Shown here in pieces: positions 31,799 to 44,002 of a stretch of 64,000 bases of DNA. The stretch covers positions 15,016,463 through 15,080,462 of the forward strand of contig NC_060887.1 of assembly GCF_014805685.1 (NCBI RefSeq). Direction: 5' to 3'. The notes under the pieces are model-generated. The model had not been told where the DNA came from and did not search any database. It was given only the letters and a program-made list of their open reading frames with translations. The stretch is from Silurus meridionalis (lineage: Eukaryota; Chordata; Actinopteri; Siluriformes; Siluridae). Made by a program: the position numbers and the translations under genes. Positions within the stretch are counted from its first letter, which is position 1; every line of letters begins with the position of its first letter.

Positions 31799-31968
31799 TT
31801 TAACATTAATTATAATACTTCTGCAGCTTTGAATGTGTTGTAAATCGTAGACTGAACTTTTCATTTTAACACACTTTACTAAAAAATTCCTTAATGAGTT
31901 TGTTTTATTCATCACATTAATGTACTTATTGTTTACTGTTATGTCACAATTACATACAATGTTACATA

Positions 31969-31980
31969 AGAAAGAAAGAA

Positions 31981-32012
<32 letters not shown>
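31969..32012. repeat. (GAAA)n and (CA)n
   Basis: Short GAAA run followed by a CA run. Confidence 0.85.
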
Positions 32013-32019
<7 letters not shown>

Positions 32020-33461
32020 CCCGAGCACTACAGATGGCAGGCTGTGATCATTTATTTATGAAGTTCACAGAGTTCTTCCAGCCTACACTCGGACCTCCAC
32101 CTCACATACACACTACTTCAGCAAACAAAATGGCAAAAAGCATTCATTTGGCTAGCTGTCAATGCTAAGTGTTATTTCAATTTAATCATAAATTGTTTAA
32201 GTTTTCAATTTACTAGTTGTCAAGAAACAGCATTCTTAGAACCTGTGCCCCACTGTTGATGCTTTTAATACAGCCAAAACGATGGATATTAGAATTTAAT
32301 TTATGAATTACAATGTAATTTCTGTTGTAGTTGTTTCTCAGTCATTTAAAGGAACTTTTAAAAATCAATGTAATTTCTGAGGTAAATATCATTGTTCCCT
32401 ATAGTTTTTTCCTGTTTATATAGTAATTCACAGTGTAAATGAAAAGAAATCACTAAAACCTTTGTCATAGAAAGCATTGTTTTATTAATATACCAGCACC
32501 AGTGTTTTTACATTGCCCACACATTAAATCAGCCTGGGTTATGGTTGTGTAACAATACTCAGTAGTATAGTATAATTAGTATAGTTGCAGTATAATTATG
32601 TGTAATGTTAACTTTAGGTATTTATTTGTATATCTGAGGTAAATATTAATGTTCATAGGAGTTTCATATTATTCAAACTTTTGTGCATTATTCATACTGT
32701 TTGTGTAAGTGTTGAACAATTATTTGTTAGCTAGATAAATCTCACAATACATTTTTTATACCAAATAAGAAATAAAAGGCTGTCCACACGCACACTGCCT
32801 TCCATTTATAAGAAAGAAATCTACAGTCTTGGGTGGAGAAACATCCATCATTTTCTCGTATGCAGGCTCAAATATTATGTACACTCAAACACATCACACA
32901 CACCTAGATGTTTAGATCTACAGTACTGCCAGTAGCGTGCCAATTAGATTAAACTCTTTGAGGGTGAAGAGGCCAAGGTTTAAACATACATCTGTATATT
33001 TTGCCAGATTTAGCATGATAAAATTTAGGAGGGATGAGAAACCTGTACACTTGTACACTGTTCAGTTTCGTCAGATTCAAGTTTTAACACGTTTTGTTTT
33101 TGGTTTTCTTTCACACCACATAATAAACCTTTAGCAAAAGAACACTGTATGTATTGATATGTTATTATAATTATTATTAGTAGTAGTAGTAGTTGCAGTA
33201 GAAGTAGAAGTAGCATCAGCATTCTTGTGGTTATGATTATTAGTGTAGATCATGATAATCCTTGTCTGTTAAAATCATAATATTCTATAAAATCATTTGT
33301 AAATATCTATAAACATTGCAATTTTATTATTTTAGCTATTCTGTATTATTTTAGATTAATTAAAATGGGTTGGGTTCTAAAGAAAAATAAAACCCATCTG
33401 TCGATCCATATAAACTTCAATTTTCACAAAAAATTTCACAAATTACAAAGGAATTTCATTA

Positions 33462-33463
<2 letters not shown>
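32013..33463. other. Unique AT-rich DNA
   Basis: No supported gene. A short TAG/AAGTAG trinucleotide run lies near 33170-33215. Confidence 0.5.

Positions 33464-33543
<80 letters not shown>
33464..33543. repeat. (CT)n(CA)n compound microsatellite
   Basis: CT units to about 33498, then CA units. Confidence 0.95.
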
Positions 33544-33544
<1 letters not shown>

Positions 33545-33990
33545 GCTTCTGTCTCTTTGTAATGTAAAGTTTTTCATTGCTATGCAGAGCCCTTCAGTAG
33601 CCCTGTGTAATAAGTGTTATATAAATGACATTTATGTTTATATTGCGGTTTTCCCTGAGGCAGTTGCAGACTCAGCAGTTGTGCCAGCCATTAGCACAGA
33701 TTTGAAAACTCCTTCAGAGTCAAATCTAAATCAGAAACCCTGTGCTGTTCCTTTCCATTTCCACACAAACAAAATCATAACGCGTTTGTATACAATTATG
33801 GGCAAGTAGCCGCAGTTTTAGCGGGTTAATAAAGATTGAATGTTTAGAGGGAAGAGATTTAAACAGCCGTGTCTTTTACGAGTCAGTATAACAGGTGGAG
33901 GAAAATGTGCTTAATGCAGCCCAAGAGCTGTTAAAAAAATTATTTTCATGAAAGTTCCACCATTAACAAGTCCATAAAGAAACGTTAGGT

Positions 33991-33991
<1 letters not shown>

Positions 33992-34032
<41 letters not shown>

Positions 34033-34037
34033 TGTGT
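33992..34037. repeat. (GT)n microsatellite
   Basis: About 20 GT units with one interruption. Confidence 0.95.
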
Positions 34038-35325
34038 CTTTGCTTTGATTAACAACTGAGGAAAAGACCTGCAACACACTCAAGTATATCTAAACTTTAC
34101 ACATTTTCAAGCAAATTTGGAGTTGTAACTATCAATTATGTTAACAGTTAAATTATATTGAAGACTGAAAAACTCAGTATGATGCTCTTATCATATAAAG
34201 CACACTGGAAAGTTTCTCTTTACTTCAAACTGTAAATGTACTCATTCTACAAAATGTTTATGACTTCATTTTAACCCTTTACTGCACATATTTTGCTGGT
34301 TCATGATACAAATAATTCCACATCATTTCTTGGTTCGTTTTGCGATATTTTATTGATAAAAAAATGTTTTCGTTTTTTTTCGAAATATTTTTTTGTTGTC
34401 TAGGTGCAATGTTGTGCAACAATGGTACAGAATCACAGAGAAAACTGTGAATTCACAGATCATAAAACAAAACTCGAGTGTAACACGTTTACAAAATCCC
34501 TTAAAAACTTAACAAAATCATTCAGGGCAAACATTTAAAGCACTTTAAACATATTTACATATTGGATTTAATCCAGGTGTGTGTTTGTATCATGTAGTGT
34601 GTTCTGTTATTTTATGTTCTTTGTTCTGTGTGAAATTTAAAAAAACAGTTCTGTGCTGTGTAAATTACACCTTTTATACGTCACTTTGGGGATTCCCAAA
34701 GTGCACATTCTCTACTTGTCACTCATTATTGGCCAATGTTAGGTATTGTAGAAGCAGACACCCGGGTTAGAAATGGGAGCCATGGGCCCCTGCCCCTGCC
34801 CCTGCCCCTGCTTCCTATCATCTTTTTAGGATTTGCACAGACTATGTGGTAATTCGGACTTAAAGGCATTCAGACAAATATGGTCACCTATAGTCATTCC
34901 ATTGTTAGCACAATCCCGTCTGTAGATTAGCCAACATATCACCACTGCCATATTAAGCACAGTTTCAATGAGTAACAATAAAACACAACATATTAAAGCA
35001 ATGCCTTACTGCACTGTAATTTATAAGATTATAGATAACAATTATTTGTTTTGTCATTTCCATACATCATTACATACTTTATTAAAAATAATTTATCCAA
35101 TAAGTTATTATTTTCTAATCAGGTGAATCCAGTAGCAACTTATTTTTTCATATGTGCAGGTTTACTATCAATTTACTATTTATGTGCAGGCTACTATCAA
35201 GAATAGTAACAAAATTATTAAATACAAATATAAAGATTAGCAAAGTTTTACTTTAAATAGTCACATTAAACATATCAAGGTTATGTCTTCCATGTAACCT
35301 ATGGAAAAGATTCACTGTAATATTA
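34038..35325. other. Unique AT-rich DNA
   Basis: No gene seen. A five-unit CTGCCC-type minirepeat lies at 34779-34810. Confidence 0.5.
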
Positions 35326-35380
35326 CAGAGCTCCGCTCCAGGTCCCCGCCATAGGCGTCACCCCGTTCTGGGTCTCCGCA

Positions 35381-35815
35381 GTGGCCGTCTCTGAGCTCCA
35401 GGCCTCCACCAAGGACCCCGCCCAGCCTTGGGTCGTCGCCAGCCTTGGGTCATCTCCGGTCTCCGCTGGGCGCGTCGCCCCACCTCAGGTCCTTACTGGG
35501 GGCGTCATTCCGCTCCTGGTCTCCATGAGGGCCGTCTCTCCGCCTCCGGTCGGCGCTGAGGACTTCGCCCTGCTCCTGGGTTTCAAGTTGGGCTGTGCTC
35601 CGTTTCGGGACCCCGCTGGGGTCGTTGTCCCGTTCCGGCTCTCCGCAGAGGTGGTCTCGTCGCCTCTGACCCTTCCTGGCTGTTCCTGGCTCAGCAGCGG
35701 CTCCGGCCGGGTCCCCTTCGAACCCTGGGAGATCGGTTGGGCCCTCCTCCGAGTGCCCTGGCCCACCGGGCGTGCTGTGGGTTTGGGGCGTCAGGTGCCG
35801 CCCCTTTGGGGGGGG
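35381..35815 (+). pseudogene. C-terminal Pol-like tail with ten-residue repeats
   Basis: The open frame (which continues into the LTR to 35977) contains consecutive ten-residue repeats, for example VSAGRVAPPQ, VLTGGVIPLL, VSMRAVSPPP and VGAEDFALLL. They correspond to a degenerate 30-bp DNA repeat that starts upstream near 35335. Its position just before the polypurine tract suggests the variable C-terminal extension of a gypsy Pol. No enzymatic motif remains, so that is inference. Host coding is unlikely. Confidence 0.45.
35808..35815 (+). promoter_or_regulatory. Polypurine tract
   Basis: Eight G residues directly before TGTCAGG, the position where plus-strand DNA synthesis is primed in LTR elements. 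Confidence 0.65.
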
Positions 35816-35979
35816 TGTCAGGAATCCCCCTGCCACGCCCCCTTCGGCGGCTGTCAAACCTCTGGTTTGACAGCCAGATTTACTTTCGGTTTGTGTGGAT
35901 TTTCTGTTTGCTTTGCCTTTTGCATGAATAAACTCTGTTTGCTGTCACTACAGCTTCCGCCTCCGTTTCCCGCATAACA
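35816..35979 (+). repeat. 3' LTR (about 164 bp)
   Basis: Begins TGTCAGGAATCC and ends ATAACA. It includes AATAAA at 35927-35932. Its first seven bases equal those of the LTR at 1035, as is usual within fish gypsy lineages, but the two LTRs are otherwise different. Confidence 0.6.
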
Positions 35980-36729
35980 TATACATAGTATATATTGTTA
36001 ATTGTTTTTGGGGATGGTTACTGTTTTTACAATTAGATTTCATGATATAAGAATTATTATTTGGCAGATGTAATGGTAAACTTAGAAACTACATGACTAT
36101 ATCAAATCTACATGACATGCATAGATATTTAATATAAATTAGAAATTATAATTGACAACCAGTGGTTGAGTTTTCAGTGGCCACAACATTTTTCAAATTG
36201 CATACCTTTTAAGCACCTACCCTTTTCTAACCTTTTTTATTTTTTTAAGTTTAGATTTTTTTCACAGTGCAAGTTTTCTAGTTTTCTAGTTTTTTGGCTT
36301 ATGGAACAATTAGATATTTGTGTAAAAAAAAAAGGGCAAAAAAAAAAGAAAAACCTCCACCATCCTCCTTCTGCACAATAAAGAATGATGAGGCCTTTGT
36401 CTGGAAATGAGACAAATGCCAAAGGTCATTATAGTGTGGACTTGTGGCTTTTCTGAGTAGTTTGCCCATGATGCACTGCAATTGTCTGCCAAGTCCTGCT
36501 TAGGCCTGGGTGACCATAAGGAATGTAGCTCTGGTACTTCCTTTAAAGAAGAAATAAAAGAAAGGAACAATAAAGTTAAGTAAAAGAAAGGTGCTTTGAA
36601 AGGAGAATTGTTTTTGCAGTTTGTGTTCAACAATTGCAATTGCAAAAAAACACTAATGCTAAACTGAAGTTTAAATTGTAAGTGCTTCACTTGCTGGTTA
36701 TTGGCTTACTTGAGAAAAAAATATATATA
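35980..36729. other. AT-rich spacer
   Basis: Includes A-rich runs at 36326-36356. No gene seen. Confidence 0.5.
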
Positions 36730-36945
36730 CAGTGAGGAAAATAAGTATTTAAACACCCTGCTATTTTGCAAGTTCTCCCACTTAGAAATCATTGAGGGGT
36801 CTGAAATTGTCATCGTAGGTGCATGTCCACTGTGAGAGACATAATCTAAAATAAAAAAAAAAATCCACAATATATGATTTTTAAACTATTTATTTGTATG
36901 ATACAGCTGAAAATAAGTATTTGAACACCTGTCTATCAGCTAGAA
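36730..36945 (+). repeat. Tc1 left inverted repeat
   Basis: Matches the complement of 38140-38355 with few differences. The inner direct repeat is at about 36912-36930. Confidence 0.9.
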
Positions 36946-37094
36946 TTCTGACCCTCAAAGACCTGTTAGTCTGCCTTTAAAATGTCCACCTCCACTACAT
37001 TTATTATCCTAAATTAGATGCACCTGTTTGAGGTCGTTAGCTGCATAAAGACACCTGTCCACCCCATACAATTAGTAAGAATCCAACTACTAAC

Positions 37095-38139
37095 ATGGCC
37101 AAGACCAAAGAGCTGTCCAAAGACACTTGAGACAAAATTTTACACCTCCACAAGGCTGGAAAGGGCTACGGGGAAATTGCCAAGAAGCTTGGTGAAAAAA
37201 GGTCCACTGTTGGAGCAATCATTAGAAAATGGAAGAAGCTAAACATGACTGTCAATCTCCCTCGGACTGGGGCTCCATGCAAGATCTCACCTCGGGGGTC
37301 TCAATGATCCTAAGGAAGGTGAGAAATCAGCCCAGAACTACACAGGAGGAGCTGGTCAATGACCTGAAAAGAGCTGGGACCACCGTTTCCAAGGTTACTG
37401 TTGGTGATACACTAAGACGTCATGGTTTGAAATCTAGGATTAGATTTCAGATTTTAGATGCATGGCATGGAAGGTTCCCCTGCTTAAACCAGCACATGTC
37501 CAGGCACGTCTTAAGTTTGCCAATGACCATTTGGATGATCCAGAGGAGTCATGGGAGAAAGTCATGTGGTCAGATGAGACCAAAATAGAACTTTTGGGTC
37601 ATAATTCCACTAAACGTGTTTGGAGGAAGAAGAATGATGAGTACCATCCCAAGAACACCATCCCTGCTGTGAAGCATGGGGGTGGTAGCGTCATGCTTTG
37701 GGGGTGTTTTTCTGCACATAGGACAAGGCGACTGCACTGTATTAAGGAGAGGATGACCGGGGCCATGTATTGCGAGATTTAAGGGAACAACCTCCTTCCC
37801 TCAGTTAGAGCATTGAAGATGGGTCGAGGCTGGGTCTTCCAACATGACAATGACCCGAAGCACACAGCCACGATAACCAAGGAGTGGCTCTGTAAGAAGC
37901 ATATCAAGGTTTTGGCGTGGCCTAGCCAGTCTCCAGACCTAAACCCAATAGAGAATCTTTGGAGGGAGCTCAAACTCCGTGTTTCTCAGCGACAGGCCAG
38001 AAACCTGACTGATCTAGAGAAGATCTGTGTGGAGGAGTGGGCCAAAATCCCTCCTGCAGTGTGTGCAAACCTGGTGAAAAACTACAGGAAACGTTTGACC
38101 TCTGTAATTGCAAACAAAGGCAACTGTACCAAATATTAA
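37095..38139 (+). pseudogene. Tc1-like DD34E transposase, inactivated
   Basis: The start is ATG at 37095 (MAKTKELSKDT), followed at codon 12 by a TGA (37128-37130). Paired-type DNA-binding helices include [19 protein letters not shown] and [20 protein letters not shown]. The catalytic triad is visible: Asp in [10 protein letters not shown], Asp in [11 protein letters not shown] and Glu in NPIENLW. Thirty-four residues lie between the last two, hence DD34E. Other damage: a frameshift near 37290, a small insertion near 37440-37460 and a TAA at 37780. The last 109 codons to 38139 are open. Confidence 0.92.
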
Positions 38140-38355
38140 CATTGACTTTTCCAGGTGTTCTAATACTTATTTGCAGCTGTATCATACAAATAAATAGTTA
38201 AAAAATCATACATTGTGATTTTTTTTTTTTTTTAGATTATGTCTCTCACAGTGGACATGTGGGCACCTACGATGACAATTTCAGACCCCTCCATGATTTC
38301 TAAGTGGGAGAACTTGCAAAATAGCAGGGTGTTCAAATACTTATTTTCTTCACTG
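38140..38355 (-). repeat. Tc1 right inverted repeat
   Basis: Complement of the left repeat, including the (A)n run and the inner and outer direct repeats. Confidence 0.9.
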
Positions 38356-38476
38356 TAAATATACCACTGTTCACTGAATAAATTCTGTGAAAAAAATCGC
38401 TAGATACTAAACTAAAAAAATAATTTAACTTTTTAATTTAACTGAGGTCCAGTCAGTATTCCAATTAAAAAATTGG
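38356..38476. other. Short AT-rich spacer
   Basis: Nothing recognised. Confidence 0.4.
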
Positions 38477-38608
38477 AAAATGTAATGCTACTACATTCAA
38501 AGACCCGGAAAATTGTGTGCCTGCAACTTTGTGGAAACAGTTGGATGAACAACCACATATGGCTTGAAAAAATCAGGTGTACCAATATTTTTGTCCATAT
38601 AGCTAACA
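38477..38608 (+). mobile_element. Tc1/mariner-derived MITE fragment (TTTGTCCATATAG family)
   Basis: Ends in TTTTTGTCCATATAG. It contains AATTGTGTGCCTGCAACTTT and GTGGAAACAGTTGGATGA, which belong to the same fish family as the copies at 49560 and 55254. Confidence 0.6.
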
Positions 38609-39139
38609 GAAACAAGAAACAAAAATTTCAAGGCAAACAATATTTAAGTTTGTACAAACATCACTGTCTGTGGGATATGTGGACATTTTTGTGAATGTTA
38701 GATTAAATCTTAGAAAGTAATTATCATTTAGCTAGTTCAATAAAGCTTAATGTGATGTAAAATCCTAGAAAAGGTGTTATTCAGGAAGTTTATTTGTATA
38801 ATTACCAAAATCCTTTACCAAAAAAAAACCAAAAAAACCACTCAAAACCTTTGCTTTTCCAGCAAGCCCTGCCAGAATGCTCATTGCTTCACAATTTTGA
38901 CAATGATGTCATCACTTCAGTCATCCTTCAGGCATCAAAGTGTGAAATAACTTCAGCTTTAAATGTGGGGGTATGGTTCTGTGGTGGAGGAACCACCTCT
39001 GTGACGTACAAACGGCTGAGAACATTAACCACAACAAAAGAGGTTCATGAGGTTGTATATTAAGTTTGTATTCAGTTCTCAGAGGGTTCTGTGCCAGGAT
39101 TTAATCAGATGCATAAGTTTGTGGGGTTTTACACACATA

Positions 39140-39142
<3 letters not shown>
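38609..39142. other. Unique spacer
   Basis: Includes an 89-codon frame (38794-39063) with no recognisable similarity. No supported gene. Confidence 0.4.

Positions 39143-39220
<78 letters not shown>
39143..39220. repeat. (AC)n microsatellite
   Basis: Nearly 40 AC units. Confidence 0.97.
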
Positions 39221-39224
<4 letters not shown>

Positions 39225-39870
39225 ACATTACTTTTGCCTGCATTAAGTAGGAAAAGTCTGATACTTAATCAAACACTTATTTCATCTATTTTTGTGTTTT
39301 ATCTGAGAAATAACAAATTTTCACTTAACAAAAACATTTAATTTACTGAGTTTTTTTCTAGAACAGTAAAACACATCACAATGTAACATAGAACTGTACA
39401 GAATTTGAAATAAAGTAAGAAATAACGATTAACACACATTCATTATACTGAGTGCATAATTCTACAATCCTCTTTGTAATTTTTCCAGAAGACACAATGC
39501 AGAATTAAATTCTTAGATATGAAGGATGCGATCAACCTTAATTTGGCTGAACACTGTTCCAGCTGTGAAAGGAAAAGCATTTTGCAAAATCCCGCAGGTA
39601 AGCAGGTGATGAAATGTTGGGAATGCCATGATGCTAGATCATGCTTCATTGCTCAGGTAGTCTATATGACATGTACATGGTTTTTTTTGTTTGTTTGTTG
39701 TTTTTTTAAGTATGAGAGAATACGTTCTGCCATGTGCTTATGCCATCAGCTCATTTGTCAAAATGTCAGGAAATTTACATAAAAATGTAGTTTTGCTTGA
39801 GCATCTGGCTCCCAGCTGTTATCCACAGCTGTTTGTGTTGCAGAGGTGCTATGATACTGTATGTATGCAT
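39221..39870. other. Unique spacer
   Basis: AT-rich; a chance CAG-GTAAGC donor-like site lies at about 39594. No supported gene. Confidence 0.4.

Positions 39871-39941
<71 letters not shown>
39871..39941. repeat. (AT)n microsatellite
   Basis: About 35 AT units. Confidence 0.97.
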
Positions 39942-39944
<3 letters not shown>

Positions 39945-40013
39945 TGAGGAAAATAAGTATTTAAACACCCTGCTATTTTGAAAGTTTTCCCACTTAGAAA
40001 TCATGGAGGGGTC
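39942..40013 (+). mobile_element. Solo terminal fragment of the 36.7-kb Tc1 family
   Basis: 72 bp starting CAGTGAGGAAAATAAGTATT, matching the outer part of the inverted repeat at 36730 until GGAGGGGTC, then ending abruptly. Confidence 0.85.
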
Positions 40014-40254
40014 ACACACATATTTATATACACAGACACACACAGAGTTTCTTTTGAGTTAGCCAATATTAATTTTATAAAATAATGTCATATAAAGTTC
40101 ACAGAATCTTTGTCTTTTCAATAAAACCTCATTATGAGACCTGATTCCCATCCAAACACAATTAAACTTAAGCCACAAAGGAATAAAGTAAAGCTTGTTA
40201 ATACGTTTCCTTACTGCACTTGTGACTATATTAAATCTAATAATACAATATGAA

Positions 40255-40256
<2 letters not shown>

Positions 40257-40315
<59 letters not shown>
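40257..40315. repeat. (GT)n microsatellite
   Basis: About 29 GT units. Confidence 0.97.
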
Positions 40316-40316
<1 letters not shown>

Positions 40317-40944
40317 ATGGGTCATGGACCTGCCAGCTTCTCAAGAATACAAAATTATTTTTTTCTCATTGCGCAGTCGAAATCAGACTCCTTCAGCCTC
40401 TCAGTGGTATGTCAATAACAAACAAACTTTAAAGTGAATAAAGATCAGATTTGTGCATTTTGGCTGGATAGGCAAAAAGAAAAAAATTCAACATTTTTAT
40501 CACAGATTATGATCAACAGCAGCTCTATGCAATGAGCCACAACATGGAGGAATGAAGGGCATCATAACATCATCTGACACCTGAAAAATGCCACTGCGGA
40601 AACATCAGGAATTTGGACAGAAGGCAAAACAAACCAGCCTAAAGTCATTTACTGTCAGTTAAGGTTACAAAAAAGTATGAAAGAAGCAGAGCGATGTGGA
40701 TGGCACCAGATGCATCAAGATAAATTGAATAAAAAGAAAAAAGAATAAATAAATCAAAAGGTTTTGAATAAGTGGACTTATCATAAACAGTATGTTTTGA
40801 TATAAACAAATGTAAGGATTGAACCAATTTCTAAAGAATTTTACACAAAAAAAATGCGGGTGCATGTGATTGGTATATTTTACTGCCTTCTGCTGGCTGA
40901 GAGGTGAATTACAATTTACAGGGCTTCTTAATATCCGTAACCTG
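40316..40944. other. Unique AT-rich DNA
   Basis: No gene seen. Confidence 0.5.
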
Positions 40945-41030
40945 ATGGATGGATGGATGGATGGATGGATGGATGGATGGATGGATGGACGGATCAATGC
41001 TTGTATGGGTGGATGGATGGATGGATGGAT
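40945..41030. repeat. (GGAT)n microsatellite
   Basis: Two GGAT blocks separated by about 25 bp, with scattered units to about 41190. Confidence 0.92.
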
Positions 41031-41190
41031 GAATATATGTAAACTATGTTTAAAAGCAATGATGGACAGATTAAAAATGTATGTAAAAAAAGATGGGGGT
41101 GATTAGAAAACTGGGTAAAAATAAGATGTATGAATGGATGGAGGGATGGTTTAACAGATGGATGAATAGACAGACAGACAAGATGCATGG

Positions 41191-41782
41191 ATAAATAGAT
41201 GAATAAATAAATAAAAAAGAAAGTATATAAAAAAATACAACCTCAAATTGCCTTTATGTATTACCTATACACATAAATATTATAAACAGCTGGATCTAAA
41301 AAAAAATATAGAGAAGATAAAAAAGATAGAAAGATACCAGAATCAGTCTAAGTCATGTTCGGACGCTGTTTCTTTACATTTCCTAACTATTTATATTTAA
41401 ATAAACTCCCAATTCTTATCAGTAATGGTAAAAATATAAATAATACCTCAATAAAAAAATTACAGACCTCCACAAATGACCTTTATATTTTTTACTGCAT
41501 TACATTTTACTTCAGGTAACAAACCTGGCTCTCTTTTTAATCATCATCTATCACTGCTGTGCTAAATCTGGAGATATTTACACACTAGCACGCTTCGGAA
41601 TTTATATCTCCACCTCGCTTAAATCCCAAACCGGTGTCTCGTTTCATTCCTTCCCCCTGCTAACCCTGCTAACTCTAAACCCAGGCTGGATCCTGCTAAT
41701 TGCTGGTGGTTCCTCAGGGCCCAAGCCATGAGCTCATTATTTTTACCTCCAGAAAGCCCTTACAAACAGCAGGCCCACAGAG

Positions 41783-41786
<4 letters not shown>
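41191..41786. other. Unique DNA
   Basis: AT-rich, becoming GC-moderate from 41580. No gene seen. Confidence 0.45.

Positions 41787-41833
<47 letters not shown>
41787..41833. repeat. (GT)n microsatellite
   Basis: About 23 GT units. Confidence 0.97.
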
Positions 41834-41836
<3 letters not shown>

Positions 41837-43904
41837 GATGTGCATGTGTTTGCGCATGTGTGTGATTTTATACCCCCACCAGCTCCAAACTGTTAGGGAG
41901 ATTCTTTTCATTTTCACTATTAACAAGCAAGTCAAATACAGCTGCGGCTCATTTCTTTTAAGAAATGAAAAAAAAAAAGTATTGAAAAAATAATATACTA
42001 AATCAAAACTAGCTCAAAGCTTAAGGATTATATGGGATGATTTTATGCATGAGAGGTGAATCTTCACTTTAATTAGCTGCTATACCGAGATGCTGACATT
42101 AAATTTCTGCTTTTCTTTTCTTTTCTTTACAAAAAAAACTCATCATTCCCTCTTCCATTGCTCCTTTATTCCTGCTTTTTTCTTTTATTTATCTCTGAGA
42201 ACTGTGTATTTTAATTAAACAGGGCAACAGCAACATCAGCTAATGCTTAAGGAGACACCCCTACTTTTTCTTATTTATGTATTTATTATTGTTTGTTTGT
42301 TTTTCATTCACATATCAATCCATCCATCTATCTGCTTGTCATAGTTTAAATGATCCAGTCTCACCATCATCCTTAGTTTCATGCCGTCATATTTAAATAT
42401 AAATAGAAAAAAAGAAATAATTTCATCTATATTCTACATTGCCATTCATTCCTCTTTCCAAATCTCCTTCACATATATTCATATATTTTTTTCCATTGTT
42501 CTGTTCAATATATAGTTTCACCCATCTTTCGATTCGTTCATAGATAATATTTTTCTTTTTTTAACCATCCATCCATCTATCCATTTAGCCATCCATCAAG
42601 CCATCCATTACACCATCTACTGTAACATTTATTCATCCATCTATTCTTGAATCTATCAACCCTCCCTTCTTTGACCCTTTCCTATGATCAGTGAAGAAAG
42701 GAAGTGGACACAGCCGCATGTAAGTTAATGAGAGGTGCATATGGTGTAGTGGTGGTGTCCTGATGATGTCCTAAATGTATCCTCTATATGAAATGGAGAA
42801 GGATTGAGGACGAACCACCAGATCCTAAGCAGAGTATATTTATGCAGCTGTTCTGAGGAAAGAGATATAGATATGGATGCAGGGAAAGCCCCCGTTTTGG
42901 ACGGATATGAACATTCCCAGGTTTTCAACTGTGTGGGAAAACTGAAAGAGACGGAGGAGGGAACGATACAGGCTGTGGGAAATGTGAAGTCTGGAAGTCA
43001 CTCAGGCTGTAAATAAAATCATGTGGTTAAAATCCCCTAGATTAGTAAGTCCCAACCGCAGATTTTTCTGCCCCGATGTCCAGAGACAAGGCTTATACCG
43101 AGGAACCCTCGATGACTGCACTGATAAAATCCTGCTCGCTAATATGTATCTGTAAAATCTGAATGATGCTGCTGCTCTTGCTCTGTCAGATTAATTATCT
43201 GATGCAGACAGGATTGGGAGCCCCAACTATTTTTATTTTATTTTATTTATTTATTTTTTTTTTTTTTTGGGATGGCGAGGAAGAAAGAGGGAGTGTTAGA
43301 AGAATGGTCATGTGACCAGACAGCAGGCAAGCACTGAGGCTGAATTGAGGTCAAGCATAAAGTTTAGTGGGTCAGAGAGGCTGGCAGACGACTGGTGGAA
43401 AAAGAAAATGTGTGCCAATCCAAGACAAGCTGAAATAGAGTGAGGGAGGGGAGGGAAAAGGAAAGGAGGGAGAGATAAACAGAAGAGAGAGGGGAGTGAG
43501 GAGAAACGAATCTAAGAGCAATAAAGGAAACGGTCTGATACAGATGAAAATGTGGGCGATGAAGAGGACTCAAAAAAACTGATTAAAAAAAAACAAGATG
43601 TATAAGGGACAGAAAGAGTAAGAACACACAGAGCTAAATAAGGGATGGGTGGAATGGGTGGATAGATGGAGGACAGATAAATGTTAAATGGATGAATCGA
43701 CAGAATCTATTTGTAGTAATTGTAATATTTGTTCTTAGCCTACTGTAACTATATCTCAGACTTTGTCTGATACAAAATATATAATGTAACATACACTTTT
43801 CTGTAATATACTACTGTGTAACAATAGCAGGCTTGTATATTCTACAGTATATTGTACCACACAGTAATATTATAGTACTAAACCATCATTAACATCACTA
43901 AATA
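41834..43904. other. Long unique interval
   Basis: AT-rich with scattered CATC/ATCC tetranucleotides (42310-42660). No coding or element signature recognised. The part near 43170-43225 is less AT-biased and could be conserved noncoding DNA, which I cannot test. Confidence 0.4.
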
Positions 43905-43928
43905 ATCATCAACTAAATAATAATTAGT

Positions 43929-44002
<74 letters not shown>

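Larger units (their letters stand above)
35326..35979 (+). mobile_element. 3' end of a gypsy-like LTR element
   Basis: A GC-rich island in AT-rich surroundings. It comprises coding-like repeats, a G8 polypurine tract at 35808-35815 and, immediately after it, a short LTR. The 5' part of the element is missing. No target duplication is visible. Confidence 0.7.
36730..38355 (+). mobile_element. Tc1-like transposon, nearly complete (1,626 bp)
   Basis: Flanked by TA on both sides (36728-36729 and 38356-38357). Inverted repeats of about 205 bp begin CAGTGAGGAAAATAAGTATT and end with the complement (TTATTTTCTTCACTG). Each inverted repeat holds two direct repeats of the AAATAAGTATTTGAACAC kind, at its outer and inner ends, the IR/DR arrangement of the Sleeping Beauty group. 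The transposase inside is broken by only a few changes. Confidence 0.95.

Noticed and set aside
31658..32017. Open frames rich in Cys-Val, His-Thr or Tyr-Ile
   Set aside because: These are translations of (CA)n, (GT)n and (AT)n microsatellites; the same applies at 18.9, 39.1, 39.9, 40.2, 46.9, 51.3, 51.7, 53.6 and 58.7 kb.
33582..33809. Frame with VADSAVVPAISTDLKTPSES as an exon
   Set aside because: Composition is plausible, but no acceptor, donor or homology is evident to me.
35381..35977. Host gene in a CpG-island-like region
   Set aside because: The polypurine tract and LTR directly downstream and the repeat structure point to a retrotransposon 3' end.
38794..39063. 89-codon frame as an exon
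   Set aside because: Starts in a Lys/Asn-rich A-tract and has no convincing splice sites or known motif.
39519..39600. First exon with a CAG-GTAAGC donor
   Set aside because: The donor matches consensus, but there is no supported start context, promoter or downstream exon.
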